The notes: generated by a model not told the origin, from the letters alone. Positions 1 to 6,586 are shown, numbered from the stretch's first letter. The stretch: 10,063 bases of DNA from Rhodocyclaceae bacterium (GCA_025361105.1 JANYAW010000354.1:1-10063), one strand, 5' to 3'. Numbers and translations: made by a program.

Positions 1-598
1 CAGCCAGATTCACGTCGTGCAGGCTCATGATGAGCGTTCGATCCGGCAGCGAACACAGCAGGTCAAGCAGCGCAATTTGTTGGTGCAAATCCAAATGTGA
101 ATTCGGCTCGTCAAGCATCAACAATGGGGTTTGCTGGGTGATCAGCGCGGCTATCGCCAGGCGTCGCCGCTCACCACCAGACAAGGTCACCGCACGACGC
201 GCTTCCATGCCGGTCAATCCCACTGCTGCCAGGGCTTCACGCGCAAGCATCTCATCCGCTGCGCTCTCGGCCTGCCACCATTCCAGATACGGCAGACGAC
301 CGAGTAAGGTAACGTCAAACACCGTGGTCTCGGCTTCGTCGTGATCGTCTTGCACCATCAAACCAATCTGCCGTGCGCGTTGCCGCGGCGAAAATTCTTG
401 CAGCGGTTTGTTGTTCAGCGTGATAGCCCCGACATGGGGTGCGCGCAATCCGGCGAGTGTGGAAAGTAAGGTTGTTTTGCCTGCACCGTTGATGCCGAGA
501 ATCGCCCAACGGCTACCGTGTTCGATAGTTAAATTGAAATCTTCGCAGATGCTGCGGCCACCGATTTCTACCCCGAGATTGGTAGTGCGCAAAATCAT
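1..598 (-). CDS. ABC importer ATP-binding protein, BtuD/FecE/HmuV type (partial, runs off left edge)
   Basis: Cytoplasmic ATPase that would power the FecCD permease encoded just upstream, for uptake of cobalamin, heme or ferric siderophore. Counting from the ATG at 598, 199 residues are visible: Walker A GINGAGKT at 35-42, Q-loop Q83, signature LSGGE at 139-143, Walker B LLMLDEP ending at D163-E164, D-loop SHLD at 167-170 and switch H194. Family members are about 250-270 residues, so the C-terminal quarter is missing. Start choice: the ATG at 598 puts the conserved N-terminus at the usual place. Two in-frame ATGs lie further upstream, at 640 and at 649; the latter overlaps the permease stop as ATGA. 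They would add 14 or 17 residues read from a dispersed repeat (604-633). None has a strong ribosome site, so the start is uncertain. The signature has E instead of the usual Q. The stretch LLGRLPYLEWW recalls betaproteobacterial vitamin B12 importers, but the substrate cannot be fixed from sequence alone. Confidence 0.88.
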   Translation of the reverse strand, partial: MILRTTNLGVEIGGRSICEDFNLTIEHGSRWAILGINGAGKTTLLSTLAGLRAPHVGAITLNNKPLQEFSPRQRARQIGLMVQDDHDEAETTVFDVTLLGRLPYLEWWQAESAADEMLAREALAAVGLTGMEARRAVTLSGGERRRLAIAALITQQTPLLMLDEPNSHLDLHQQIALLDLLCSLPDRTLIMSLHDVNLA

Positions 599-603
599 TG
601 CGG

Positions 604-633
604 ACTCGCCAATTGGTGCTGATGACACGCCGT
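604..633 (-). repeat. Dispersed ~30-bp repeat, copy A
   Basis: Read on the minus strand, this 30-mer begins ACGGCGTGTCATCAGCACC and continues AATTGGCGAGT. It matches copy C (6530-6559) at 27 of 30 positions by direct comparison. It lies between the permease stop (646-648) and the ATG at 598, leaving five bases before that ATG. If translation begins at 640 or 649 the repeat is read in frame as NGVSSAPIGES. It points in the same direction as the ATPase gene. Confidence 0.8.
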
Positions 634-645
634 TAAACATCGCGT

Positions 646-1620
646 TCATCGCTTCGCACTACGCGATAACAACCACAAAAACATCGGCGCGCCGAGCGCA
701 GCCGTGACTGCACCGACCGGCAATTGCAGCGGCGCAACCACACTGCGCGAGAGCACATCGGCCAACAACAACAAAGTGCCACCACCAAAAACACATGCGG
801 GCAGCAACTCACGATGCCTCCGCAGCCCGGCCAAGCGCAGCAGATGTGGCGTAACCAAGCCGACAAAACCAATGCTGCCGGCAATCACCACCACCAACGC
901 GGTGATGCACGCGGCCAACAACAAAGCCAACGCACGCAACCGCCCCACCGCCACGCCGAGCGCCGCTGCAGATAGTTCGCCTTGCCCCAATGCGTCGAGC
1001 GAGCGCGCCATCGGGAAAGCAAGAACCAACGCGATGAAAGCCGCTATCGGTGCCAACCACGCACGCCCGGAATCCGCCTGCGCCAAATCACCCATCAACC
1101 AAAACACCATGCCGCGCAAGGGCGCATCAGGTGCCAGCGCCAACAATAAAGTAATCAGCGCCCCCCACGCTGCCGACAAAATCACCCCCGCCAACAGCAA
1201 ACGTATCGGCAACAATCCCCCGCGCCACGCCAACAGAAAAAGTATTCCCGTAGATGCCAACGCGCCCGCGAATCCAGCCGCCGCAGTCAGCGCTGCACCC
1301 GCCCCAAACAACATCGCAATCAAGGACAAAGCTCCCGCGCCGCTGGAAATGCCGAGTACGAAGGGATCAGCCAAAGGGTTGCGCAACAAAGCTTGCAGTA
1401 GCGCGCCAGCCAAGGCCAGCAAGGCGCCGCAGCCAAACGCATTGAGCGCGCGCGGTAAGCGCAAATCGAAAATAATTTCGCGGGTCGTTACGTCGCCGCT
1501 GCCGGTGATAGCCGCTAACGCACCGCTGAAATCAATGCCAGCGCTTCCGACCCCCAAGGCCACCAAGCCCGCAAATAGGGCAATGGCGGGCAACAAAACT
1601 ATAGCGACGGCAGGGCGCAT
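646..1620 (-). CDS. FecCD-family ABC transporter permease (cobalamin/heme/siderophore import)
   Basis: Inner-membrane permease of the BtuC/FecCD/HmuU family, 324 residues, a normal length for the family. The protein is almost entirely hydrophobic, with roughly nine to ten membrane segments expected. Family hallmarks are visible: a G-rich stretch followed by Q76 and RNPLADP at 80-86, GISSGAG at 90-96, GFVGLVTPHLLR around 251-262 (P258, H259), then the basic loop RRHRELLP, then ADVLSR and a C-terminal LPVGAVTAALGAP. The only in-frame start nearby is the ATG at 1620; a TAG closes the frame upstream. No clear ribosome site precedes it. The downstream ATPase is its partner; their junction is an ATGA overlap or a short gap, depending on the ATPase start. 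The gene lies 53 bp after the SPFH lipoprotein, so it may share that transcript. No substrate-binding protein is in the window and no cobalamin riboswitch fits in the 53-bp gap. Substrate therefore remains open. Confidence 0.92.
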   Translation of the reverse strand: MRPAVAIVLLPAIALFAGLVALGVGSAGIDFSGALAAITGSGDVTTREIIFDLRLPRALNAFGCGALLALAGALLQALLRNPLADPFVLGISSGAGALSLIAMLFGAGAALTAAAGFAGALASTGILFLLAWRGGLLPIRLLLAGVILSAAWGALITLLLALAPDAPLRGMVFWLMGDLAQADSGRAWLAPIAAFIALVLAFPMARSLDALGQGELSAAALGVAVGRLRALALLLAACITALVVVIAGSIGFVGLVTPHLLRLAGLRRHRELLPACVFGGGTLLLLADVLSRSVVAPLQLPVGAVTAALGAPMFLWLLSRSAKR

Positions 1621-1673
1621 GGCAGGTGCGATTGAATAACGCGCGCGAACTGGAACCTATCACGCACGTACTA

Positions 1674-2465
1674 TCATTTACCGACCAACACCGATGTGCC
1701 GCCTTGAACAATCACGCAGTTTTTTGATTCCTTGCAGGCTTCTGAATAGCGCTTGATTGATTCCAATTGAACAAATTGCGCTGCGTCCAACCGCATTTCG
1801 TTACGGTATGCGTTGTCAGCACTGGCGCGGCTTTGCTCGGCTTGCAGCCTCGAGTCCTCAGCAAGTTTGCGTTGAATCTCGGTTTTCCGTCGCTGTTGTT
1901 GCGCGGCGGTGTTGTTCATTTCATCAACCACAGGTTTGTCGGGCAGTGCTTTGCCCATATTCACATTAACCAGTACCACATGCAGTTTGGTGGCCTCAAT
2001 GTGCTTGCGAAATTGCGCCGCGATTTCGCCCTCGATACTTTGCAAAGTTGGCGGGTCAATCATGATCGCCGTCATTTGGTACTTCTTGGTCACATCTCTG
2101 ACGATGGTGCGATATTGTTCCTTGAGGTTATGCTCATACCACTTTGAATAGCCGAAATTGGCGACGTGGTAGGCAGGATCTTTCCACTGCAAAACGATAT
2201 AACTGTTGTAGTTGATAAAGTTGTTGTCCGCCGTTGCCAGATGGTCGAGTGGCTCGTCGTATTTGGTTGGCGTCATCACTACATCAACGCCTTTGGTGGA
2301 CAACCAGTACCACGACAAACCGGGCTTTTGAGTTTCGTCCCTGACCCCGCCATGACCAATCAGCCATGGGTTATCGACGATGACGGTTTCGCTGCCTGGC
2401 TCGGTGGTGATTGAATGACAAGCGCCCAGTAGCATCGCCACTGCCAGAATAATGATGACTCTCAC
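1674..2465 (-). CDS. Band 7/SPFH (prohibitin-homology) domain lipoprotein
   Basis: Predicted lipoprotein of 263 residues carrying a prohibitin-homology domain; the specific function is unknown. A hydrophobic signal peptide ends in a lipobox L13-G14-A15-C16, giving a lipidated Cys16. Residue +2 is His, not Asp, which in Escherichia coli favours transfer to the outer membrane. Residues about 30-170 read like an SPFH core (VDVVMTPTKYDEPLDHL, then a VRDV...SIEGEIAAQF segment). About 172-235 is a charged, Gln/Arg/Glu/Ala-rich helix suited to coiled coil, with the typical AEQSRASADNAYR stretch. The C-terminus CVIVQGGTSVLVGK is also family-like. The GTG at 2465 is chosen because AGGAG (2472-2476) lies six bases upstream and it yields a 16-residue signal. 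A TTG at 2483 would extend the frame by six residues but would place this ribosome site inside the gene. It may share an operon with the permease 53 bp downstream, although no functional link is known. Confidence 0.8.
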   Translation of the reverse strand: MRVIIILAVAMLLGACHSITTEPGSETVIVDNPWLIGHGGVRDETQKPGLSWYWLSTKGVDVVMTPTKYDEPLDHLATADNNFINYNSYIVLQWKDPAYHVANFGYSKWYEHNLKEQYRTIVRDVTKKYQMTAIMIDPPTLQSIEGEIAAQFRKHIEATKLHVVLVNVNMGKALPDKPVVDEMNNTAAQQQRRKTEIQRKLAEDSRLQAEQSRASADNAYRNEMRLDAAQFVQLESIKRYSEACKESKNCVIVQGGTSVLVGK

Positions 2466-2471
2466 GGAGTT

Positions 2472-2476
2472 CTCCT
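2472..2476 (-). promoter_or_regulatory. Ribosome binding site of the SPFH lipoprotein gene
   Basis: AGGAG on the minus strand, six bases before the GTG at 2465. It decides the start in favour of GTG over the in-frame TTG at 2483. Confidence 0.7.
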
Positions 2477-2496
2477 GCGACAAGAATTAGCTATTG

Positions 2497-2525
2497 ATTA
2501 AGGCACGAAAAACAATGCCTGACAA
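2497..2525 (-). promoter_or_regulatory. Candidate sigma70 promoter for the lipoprotein/importer genes
   Basis: On the minus strand, a -35 box TTGTCA (2520-2525, five of six consensus bases) is followed by a 17-bp spacer and a -10 box CTTAAT (2497-2502, four of six). Transcription would start near 2490, giving a leader of about 25 nt that contains the AGGAG site. The location, in the gap between divergent genes, is right, but the call rests on pattern matching alone. Confidence 0.45.
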
Positions 2526-2733
2526 TAATTGTGCATATCCAGAACCGGCAGAGTAGCAGGTTCGAGGTCGTATCAAAGCAACGCGACATCTTGGTGGTCT
2601 GGCACAATACCAACATGCGCTTTGTCCATCTGCCCTGTCCGACCCTTCAGACAACTTATCCACGCGTCGAGCCTGAGCATCCTTGGCTTGACGGCGTGTC
2701 ACCAGCACCAACTGGTGAATCGGCCTTAACACA
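2526..2733. other. Divergent intergenic region upstream of msbA
   Basis: Gap between the divergent lipoprotein and msbA genes. It should hold the msbA promoter, but no convincing -35/-10 pair was found on the plus strand. It contains repeat copy B at 2691-2720. An open frame from 2531 reads through the repeat and stops at the TGA at 2735-2737, overlapping the msbA ATG; its residues look unlike a protein and it is not called as a gene. No tRNA or riboswitch fold was recognised. Confidence 0.6.
2691..2720 (+). repeat. Dispersed ~30-bp repeat, copy B
   Basis: Begins ACGGCGTGTCACCAGCACC and ends AACTGGTGAAT. It is identical to copy C (6530-6559) at 29 of 30 positions; the single change is T for C at 2716. 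Similarity stops abruptly on both sides. The msbA start codon follows 13 bases later. The core can form a 6-bp hairpin (CACCAG, loop CACCAA, CTGGTG) that is weakened in the other two copies. Confidence 0.88.
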
Positions 2734-4497
2734 ATGACCTCTGCCGCCTTCGATAACAGCCGCCAGCTTTATTTACGTCTGCTGACCTATGTCCGCCCGT
2801 ATTCGCGCGCGTTTGTTGCGGCTTTGGCGTGCATGGGTTTGTCGTCGCTTATCGAACCGGCTTTTCCGGCCTTGATGAAGATATTGTTAGACGATGGTTT
2901 TGCCAAGAATCAAGGGGCGATGGATTGGCTGGTTTATCCATTGGGAATTCTGGCGGTGTTCATGTTCCGCGCGATGCTCGGCTTTGTTGGCGACTATGCG
3001 ATGAGTTGGGTTTCCAATAATGTCATCGCTGAATTGCGTACCGCGATGTTCGAGCGCTTGCTCAAACTGCCAAGCAACTACTACGGCGAAGCGCAATCTG
3101 GCCGACTAATGTCGAAGATTGCCTACGACGTGAATGGCGTGGCGGTGGCAGCCACGAGTGCGCTGACATCTCTCGTGAAGGACAGTTTGTCAGTTCTTGG
3201 TCTGTTGGTTTGGCTGTTGTATTTGAACTGGCAATTGACGCTGATTACGCTGGCAATTATTCCGATGATTGCTGTGGTGGTAAAAAGTTTTGGTGGGCGC
3301 TTGCGACGCATTTCGCGTGGCATTCAGGAATCGCAAGGAACGATTTCTCAGGTCTTGCAAGAAGCGATTGAAGGTCAAAAAGTGGTGAAGATTTTTGGTG
3401 GTCAAGCCTACGAGTCGACACGTTTTTTGGCGGCGGTGAACGAGCAGCGCGGCCTTGCGATGAGAAACACTGTGGCCTCGGCGGCGCAAGGGCCTATCGT
3501 GCAATTTTTCGCCGCAGCAGCGCTGGCCATCATCATGAGTGTGGCGCTCACCCAAGCCGCGCATAGCGAAACTACCGTCGGCAGTTTTGTTTCCTTCATG
3601 ACTGCGATGTTGATGCTGATGGCACCGCTCAAACGTTTGACCGACATCAACGCACCGATACAACGCGGCTTGGCAGCGGCCGAAAGCGTATTCTCGATGA
3701 TTGATGAAGCGGTCGAAATCGACAACGGCACGCATGATTTGCAAGCCGCAAAAGGTCTGGTCGAATTCGCCGATGTCAGTTTCAGCTACCCTGGCGCGGA
3801 ACATCCGGCGCTAAGAAATTTGAGCTTCTCGATAGCGCCGGGGACTAGCGTTGCACTGGTCGGCTCGTCGGGCAGCGGCAAAACCACGGCAGCGAATTTA
3901 TTGCCACGTTTTTATGCCGCGAACAGTGGCGAAATTCGGGTTGATGGCATTGCGCTTAACGACATTCGATTGGAAAGTTTGCGCGCCAACATTGCGTTCG
4001 TGAGTCAGGAAGTGGTGTTGTTCAACGACACGATTTCCGCGAACATTGCCTACGGCTCATCCTGCCCACACGAAGAAATTGTGCAAGCCGCGCAGGCGGC
4101 GCAGGCGCTGGAGTTCATCGAAAAACTGCCGCAGGGATTTGATACTTTGGTCGGCGAGAAAGGCGTCAAACTATCCGGCGGCCAACGTCAGCGCATCGCA
4201 ATTGCGCGCGCGCTGCTAAAGAACGCGCCAATACTGATTCTGGACGAAGCCACTTCGGCGCTCGATACCGAATCCGAAAGCCTCGTGCAGGCGGCGCTCG
4301 ACCGCTTGATGATAGGCCGCGCCACGCTGATCATCGCGCATCGCTTGTCCACCATCGAGCGTGCCAGCAAAATTTTGGTGCTGGCGAACGGACGAAAAGT
4401 TGAAGAGGGTACGCACCAGGAATTGCTCACGCGCCAAGGCGTGTATGCACGGCTGTATCAAATTCAACAAATTAAAACTGATGAAGGCGGGGCATGA
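2734..4497 (+). CDS. msbA: MsbA-type lipid A export ABC transporter (permease-ATPase half-transporter)
   Basis: Inner-membrane flippase that moves lipid A-core from the cytoplasmic to the periplasmic leaflet, acting as a homodimer. The protein is 587 residues, matching the family's roughly 580. Residues 1-320 form the six-helix transmembrane domain. The nucleotide-binding domain follows from about 340: Walker A GSSGSGKTT at 377-385, Q-loop Q425, signature LSGGQRQR from 480, Walker B ILILDEAT at 500-507 (D504, E505) and switch H536 in IIAHRLST. All catalytic positions are intact. The ATG at 2734 gives a normal N-terminus, but no strong ribosome site precedes it; the nearest G-rich bases (GGTGA, 2714-2718) belong to repeat copy B. 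The next gene overlaps the stop by ATGA, indicating a translationally coupled envelope operon. A generic lipid or drug exporter of the same subfamily is possible, but the glycosyltransferase neighbours favour MsbA. Confidence 0.92.
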   Translation: MTSAAFDNSRQLYLRLLTYVRPYSRAFVAALACMGLSSLIEPAFPALMKILLDDGFAKNQGAMDWLVYPLGILAVFMFRAMLGFVGDYAMSWVSNNVIAELRTAMFERLLKLPSNYYGEAQSGRLMSKIAYDVNGVAVAATSALTSLVKDSLSVLGLLVWLLYLNWQLTLITLAIIPMIAVVVKSFGGRLRRISRGIQESQGTISQVLQEAIEGQKVVKIFGGQAYESTRFLAAVNEQRGLAMRNTVASAAQGPIVQFFAAAALAIIMSVALTQAAHSETTVGSFVSFMTAMLMLMAPLKRLTDINAPIQRGLAAAESVFSMIDEAVEIDNGTHDLQAAKGLVEFADVSFSYPGAEHPALRNLSFSIAPGTSVALVGSSGSGKTTAANLLPRFYAANSGEIRVDGIALNDIRLESLRANIAFVSQEVVLFNDTISANIAYGSSCPHEEIVQAAQAAQALEFIEKLPQGFDTLVGEKGVKLSGGQRQRIAIARALLKNAPILILDEATSALDTESESLVQAALDRLMIGRATLIIAHRLSTIERASKILVLANGRKVEEGTHQELLTRQGVYARLYQIQQIKTDEGGA

Positions 4498-5426
4498 GCC
4501 CACCCAAACTTTTCATCGACGAATTCGTCGGCATCTCCAATCGACTTGAAACTCTGCCCTTGGCCTTTGCCATACAAAAAGCCTACGGCCATCAAATCAT
4601 TCTCGATTGGCACGAGCTGGATTCGTTTGAAGTTGAAGGCACCACGCGTGGCACAGTGCGCTTGTTGGCGCGCATCGGCGCATTGCGGGTGCGACATTGC
4701 GACCGCGCCTTGTTCGACACTCTGGCGGGTCGCAAAATGATTTTGCGCTCGCTCGATGGCCCGAGTGAATTGCTTGATCCGATTTATTTGGAAACTGCAC
4801 GACGGGTGAAATTGGCGGCACCTTTGCGAGAAACGATACGGCGCGCTTTTGAAGCCGTAAAAGGTCGCCCTGTAGTCGGTGTGCATGTGCGTCATGGCGA
4901 CTTCAAGCTTACAGACGAGCACATCTATCGTACCGATATCGAATGGCCGGCGGTGCCGTTTTGGTGGTACGCGGCCACCATGCACGCAATTAAGTGCGTA
5001 CAACCCGACGTCGTATTTTTTATTTCCTCGACCGGCAATCCGGCGGCTTTCGCACATCTCTATGAAGGCTTGGATGTCATTAGTCTCGACGCGCCTTCGC
5101 GCTATGCTTACAAAGGTGAGGATCACGATTCATTGGTCAATCCGGTAGCCGATATTTTTGCCCTCGCTTGCTGTCCGGTGATGTTGGCGACACCGATTTC
5201 CGGCTATTCACATTGGGCAGCGAATGCGCTGGGTGCGCCAACCGATTGCATCGTGCCTTTGCCCGGTGCAACCGCCGAAAATCCTTTGCGCGGCTTGCTT
5301 CGCATTCACGGTGCGCGCCTGCCGCGCTGGCGTGCGGCAGGGCGCACGGGAAGCGATGTCTTGCCGCTGGGCGAAGGCTTTGCCGATATTGATTTTGGCC
5401 GTAGTGCGAATGTGGATTGGCTATAA
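4494..5426 (+). CDS. Glycosyltransferase, fucosyltransferase (GT11/NodZ)-like fold
   Basis: Predicted cytoplasmic glycosyltransferase of 310 residues, probably adding a sugar to lipopolysaccharide core or another surface glycan. The N-terminal GISNRLETLPLAFAIQKAYG (13-32) matches the G-x-x-N-R-L opening of GT11/NodZ-type enzymes. GVHVRHGDF (129-137) carries the HxRxGD motif (H131, R133, G135, D136), whose Arg contacts GDP-fucose in that superfamily. VVFFISSTGNP and the later ADIFALACCPVMLATPISGYSHWAANALG region correspond to the donor-site motifs II and III, although the usual SSFS becomes ISGYS. No signal peptide or membrane segment is seen. The start ATG overlaps the msbA stop by four bases, and the heptosyltransferase gene follows 14 bp after the stop. 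The donor sugar is inferred from fold only and may not be fucose. Confidence 0.65.
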   Translation: MSPPKLFIDEFVGISNRLETLPLAFAIQKAYGHQIILDWHELDSFEVEGTTRGTVRLLARIGALRVRHCDRALFDTLAGRKMILRSLDGPSELLDPIYLETARRVKLAAPLRETIRRAFEAVKGRPVVGVHVRHGDFKLTDEHIYRTDIEWPAVPFWWYAATMHAIKCVQPDVVFFISSTGNPAAFAHLYEGLDVISLDAPSRYAYKGEDHDSLVNPVADIFALACCPVMLATPISGYSHWAANALGAPTDCIVPLPGATAENPLRGLLRIHGARLPRWRAAGRTGSDVLPLGEGFADIDFGRSANVDWL

Positions 5427-5430
5427 GGGA
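5425..5430 (+). promoter_or_regulatory. Ribosome binding site of the heptosyltransferase gene
   Basis: AAGGGA overlaps the TAA stop (5424-5426) of the preceding gene and lies ten bases before the ATG at 5441. It supports ATG 5441 over the in-frame TTG at 5417, which lacks such a site and would overlap the previous gene. Confidence 0.5.
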
Positions 5431-5440
5431 TAAGTGGCGT

Positions 5441-6496
5441 ATGAGCGAGTCCGCGCCGCGCATCCTGGTCATTCGTCGTCGCTATTTGGGCGATCTGGTG
5501 TTGCTTGGGCCGGTGTTGCTCAGCTTGCGTGCGCATTGGCCGCAAGCGCACATTGCGGTGTTGACCGAGGCGAACTATGCAGGTGTTTTGGCGATCAATC
5601 CGCTGGTCAATGAAACATTGGCATTCCCGCACGATATTGGCGATTGGTGGGCGCTTTGGCGGAGGCTACGCGTTACAAAATTCACCCATGTTTTTGATTT
5701 TGATAATCGCGAAAAGACCGCACTGATCACTTGGGCGAGCCGTGCATCACAAAGATTGGCATTGCATAACGGCGTGCGCGCAACCTGGGGCTGGGCGTAT
5801 TCGACGATAGCACTGGTGCCGCTGGATTTTCTCATTGGTCGGCATGTGACGACTTACTTCAGTCGCTTGCTGCAAGCTGCCAAGGTGCCGGTTTTGATGA
5901 GCTTCGCCGGTTTAACACCGATGCCTCCCGATACCGCAGCGATGTCGCAACTACCGGCAATTTTGACGCTGCCGCGCGATCGACCGCGGCTCCTGGTGCA
6001 TCCAGGTAGCCGCAGTGATTTTCGCTTATGGTCAGCGGAAAATTTCGCCTCGGTTTTGGATATCATCGTCGCGCAAAATATCGCCAGCGTGACACTGATT
6101 GCCGGCACCAACGAGCAACATTTGGTCGATGCGATTGCACAAGGAATGACGCAAGCCGTGGTGCGGATTGACGACAATTTAAGCGTCCCGCAATTGGCTG
6201 CCTTGCTCGCGCAGTTTGACGCCTTGCTGTGCCATGACAGCGGCCCCATGCACGTGGCGGCGGCCGTGGGTACGCCCGTTGTAGCTTTGTTCGGCGCACA
6301 AGGTTCGGTGGTGTTTTCGCCGCTGGGCGAAGGTCACGCCTTACTGTCGCCACCGATTCCCTGCGTCAATTGCGTGTCGCCGGAAACTTGCGTGCAGGGC
6401 GACACTTATCGCATGCGTTGTGTGCAGAATATTTCGACCGGCGAAGTGCTTGCCACGCTAAGCAAAATCCTAGCGAATTCGCATTTGCCGCGATAG
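5441..6496 (+). CDS. Glycosyltransferase family 9 (ADP-heptose:LPS heptosyltransferase-type) protein
   Basis: GT-B enzyme of 351 residues that would transfer heptose to the lipopolysaccharide inner core at the cytoplasmic face. The N-terminus RILVIRRRYLGDLVLLGPVLL has the family G17-D18; the Asp aligns with the proposed catalytic base of WaaC. The second domain has HPGSRSDFRLW at 187-197, and CHDSGPMHVAAAVGTPVVALFG from 264 is the classic D-S-G-x-M-H donor-binding motif (D266, S267, G268, M270, H271). A C-terminal Cys set C308, C311, C317 and C327 is typical of WaaF-like members. One oddity is R195 where the family normally has Lys in the K-x-W motif. The ATG at 5441 is preferred over the TTG at 5417. 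The gene is third in an apparent operon with msbA and another glycosyltransferase. WaaF, WaaC and WaaQ-type roles cannot be separated here. Confidence 0.85.
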   Translation: MSESAPRILVIRRRYLGDLVLLGPVLLSLRAHWPQAHIAVLTEANYAGVLAINPLVNETLAFPHDIGDWWALWRRLRVTKFTHVFDFDNREKTALITWASRASQRLALHNGVRATWGWAYSTIALVPLDFLIGRHVTTYFSRLLQAAKVPVLMSFAGLTPMPPDTAAMSQLPAILTLPRDRPRLLVHPGSRSDFRLWSAENFASVLDIIVAQNIASVTLIAGTNEQHLVDAIAQGMTQAVVRIDDNLSVPQLAALLAQFDALLCHDSGPMHVAAAVGTPVVALFGAQGSVVFSPLGEGHALLSPPIPCVNCVSPETCVQGDTYRMRCVQNISTGEVLATLSKILANSHLPR

Positions 6497-6586
6497 TGCA
6501 AAGCGCTGCATACTCTGCGCCGACACATAACGGCGTGTCACCAGCACCAACTGGCGAATTCAAGTGATCTCAGTCCGCTACGGCGC
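6497..6586. other. Convergent junction between envelope operon and restriction module
   Basis: A 90-bp gap between the convergent heptosyltransferase and Res stops, with repeat copy C at 6530-6559. Small inverted repeats are present (CGCCG 6518-6522 with CGGCG 6531-6535; GACAC 6522-6526 with GTGTC 6535-6539), but none is followed by a T-run, so no intrinsic terminator is called. Confidence 0.5.
6530..6559 (+). repeat. Dispersed ~30-bp repeat, copy C
   Basis: Begins ACGGCGTGTCACCAGCACC and ends AACTGGCGAAT: 29 of 30 identical to copy B and 27 of 30 to copy A. It starts 33 bases after the heptosyltransferase stop, in the same orientation as that gene, and ends 27 bases before the Res stop. Unlike A and B, no gene start follows it. 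Confidence 0.88.

Noticed and set aside
704..1639. 311-residue plus-strand open frame
   Set aside because: It lies antisense to the FecCD permease; the Ala/Asn/Pro/Lys-rich composition is the complement of a hydrophobic GC-rich gene.
1621..1673. Cobalamin riboswitch before the permease
   Set aside because: The gap is only 53 bp, far too short for the roughly 200-nt element, and no B12-box was recognised.
2550..2580. GGTTCGAG resembling a tRNA T-loop
   Set aside because: No matching T-stem, anticodon arm or acceptor stem could be assembled around it.
2531..2737. 68-residue plus-strand frame ending on the msbA start
   Set aside because: No ribosome site, no recognisable domain and a composition unlike a protein. 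The overlap with msbA is recorded as a finding but does not by itself make a gene.
4464..5126. 220-residue minus-strand open frame
   Set aside because: It lies antisense to the glycosyltransferase gene, shows no domain, and is opposite to a well-supported operon.
6518..6539. Hairpins at the convergent junction as an intrinsic terminator
   Set aside because: Stems are only about 5 bp, mutually exclusive, and not followed by a T-run on either strand.
604..6559. The three repeats as CRISPR or integron attC sites
   Set aside because: Copies are kilobases apart with genes between them, with no spacer array, no cas genes and no attC-type paired core sites.
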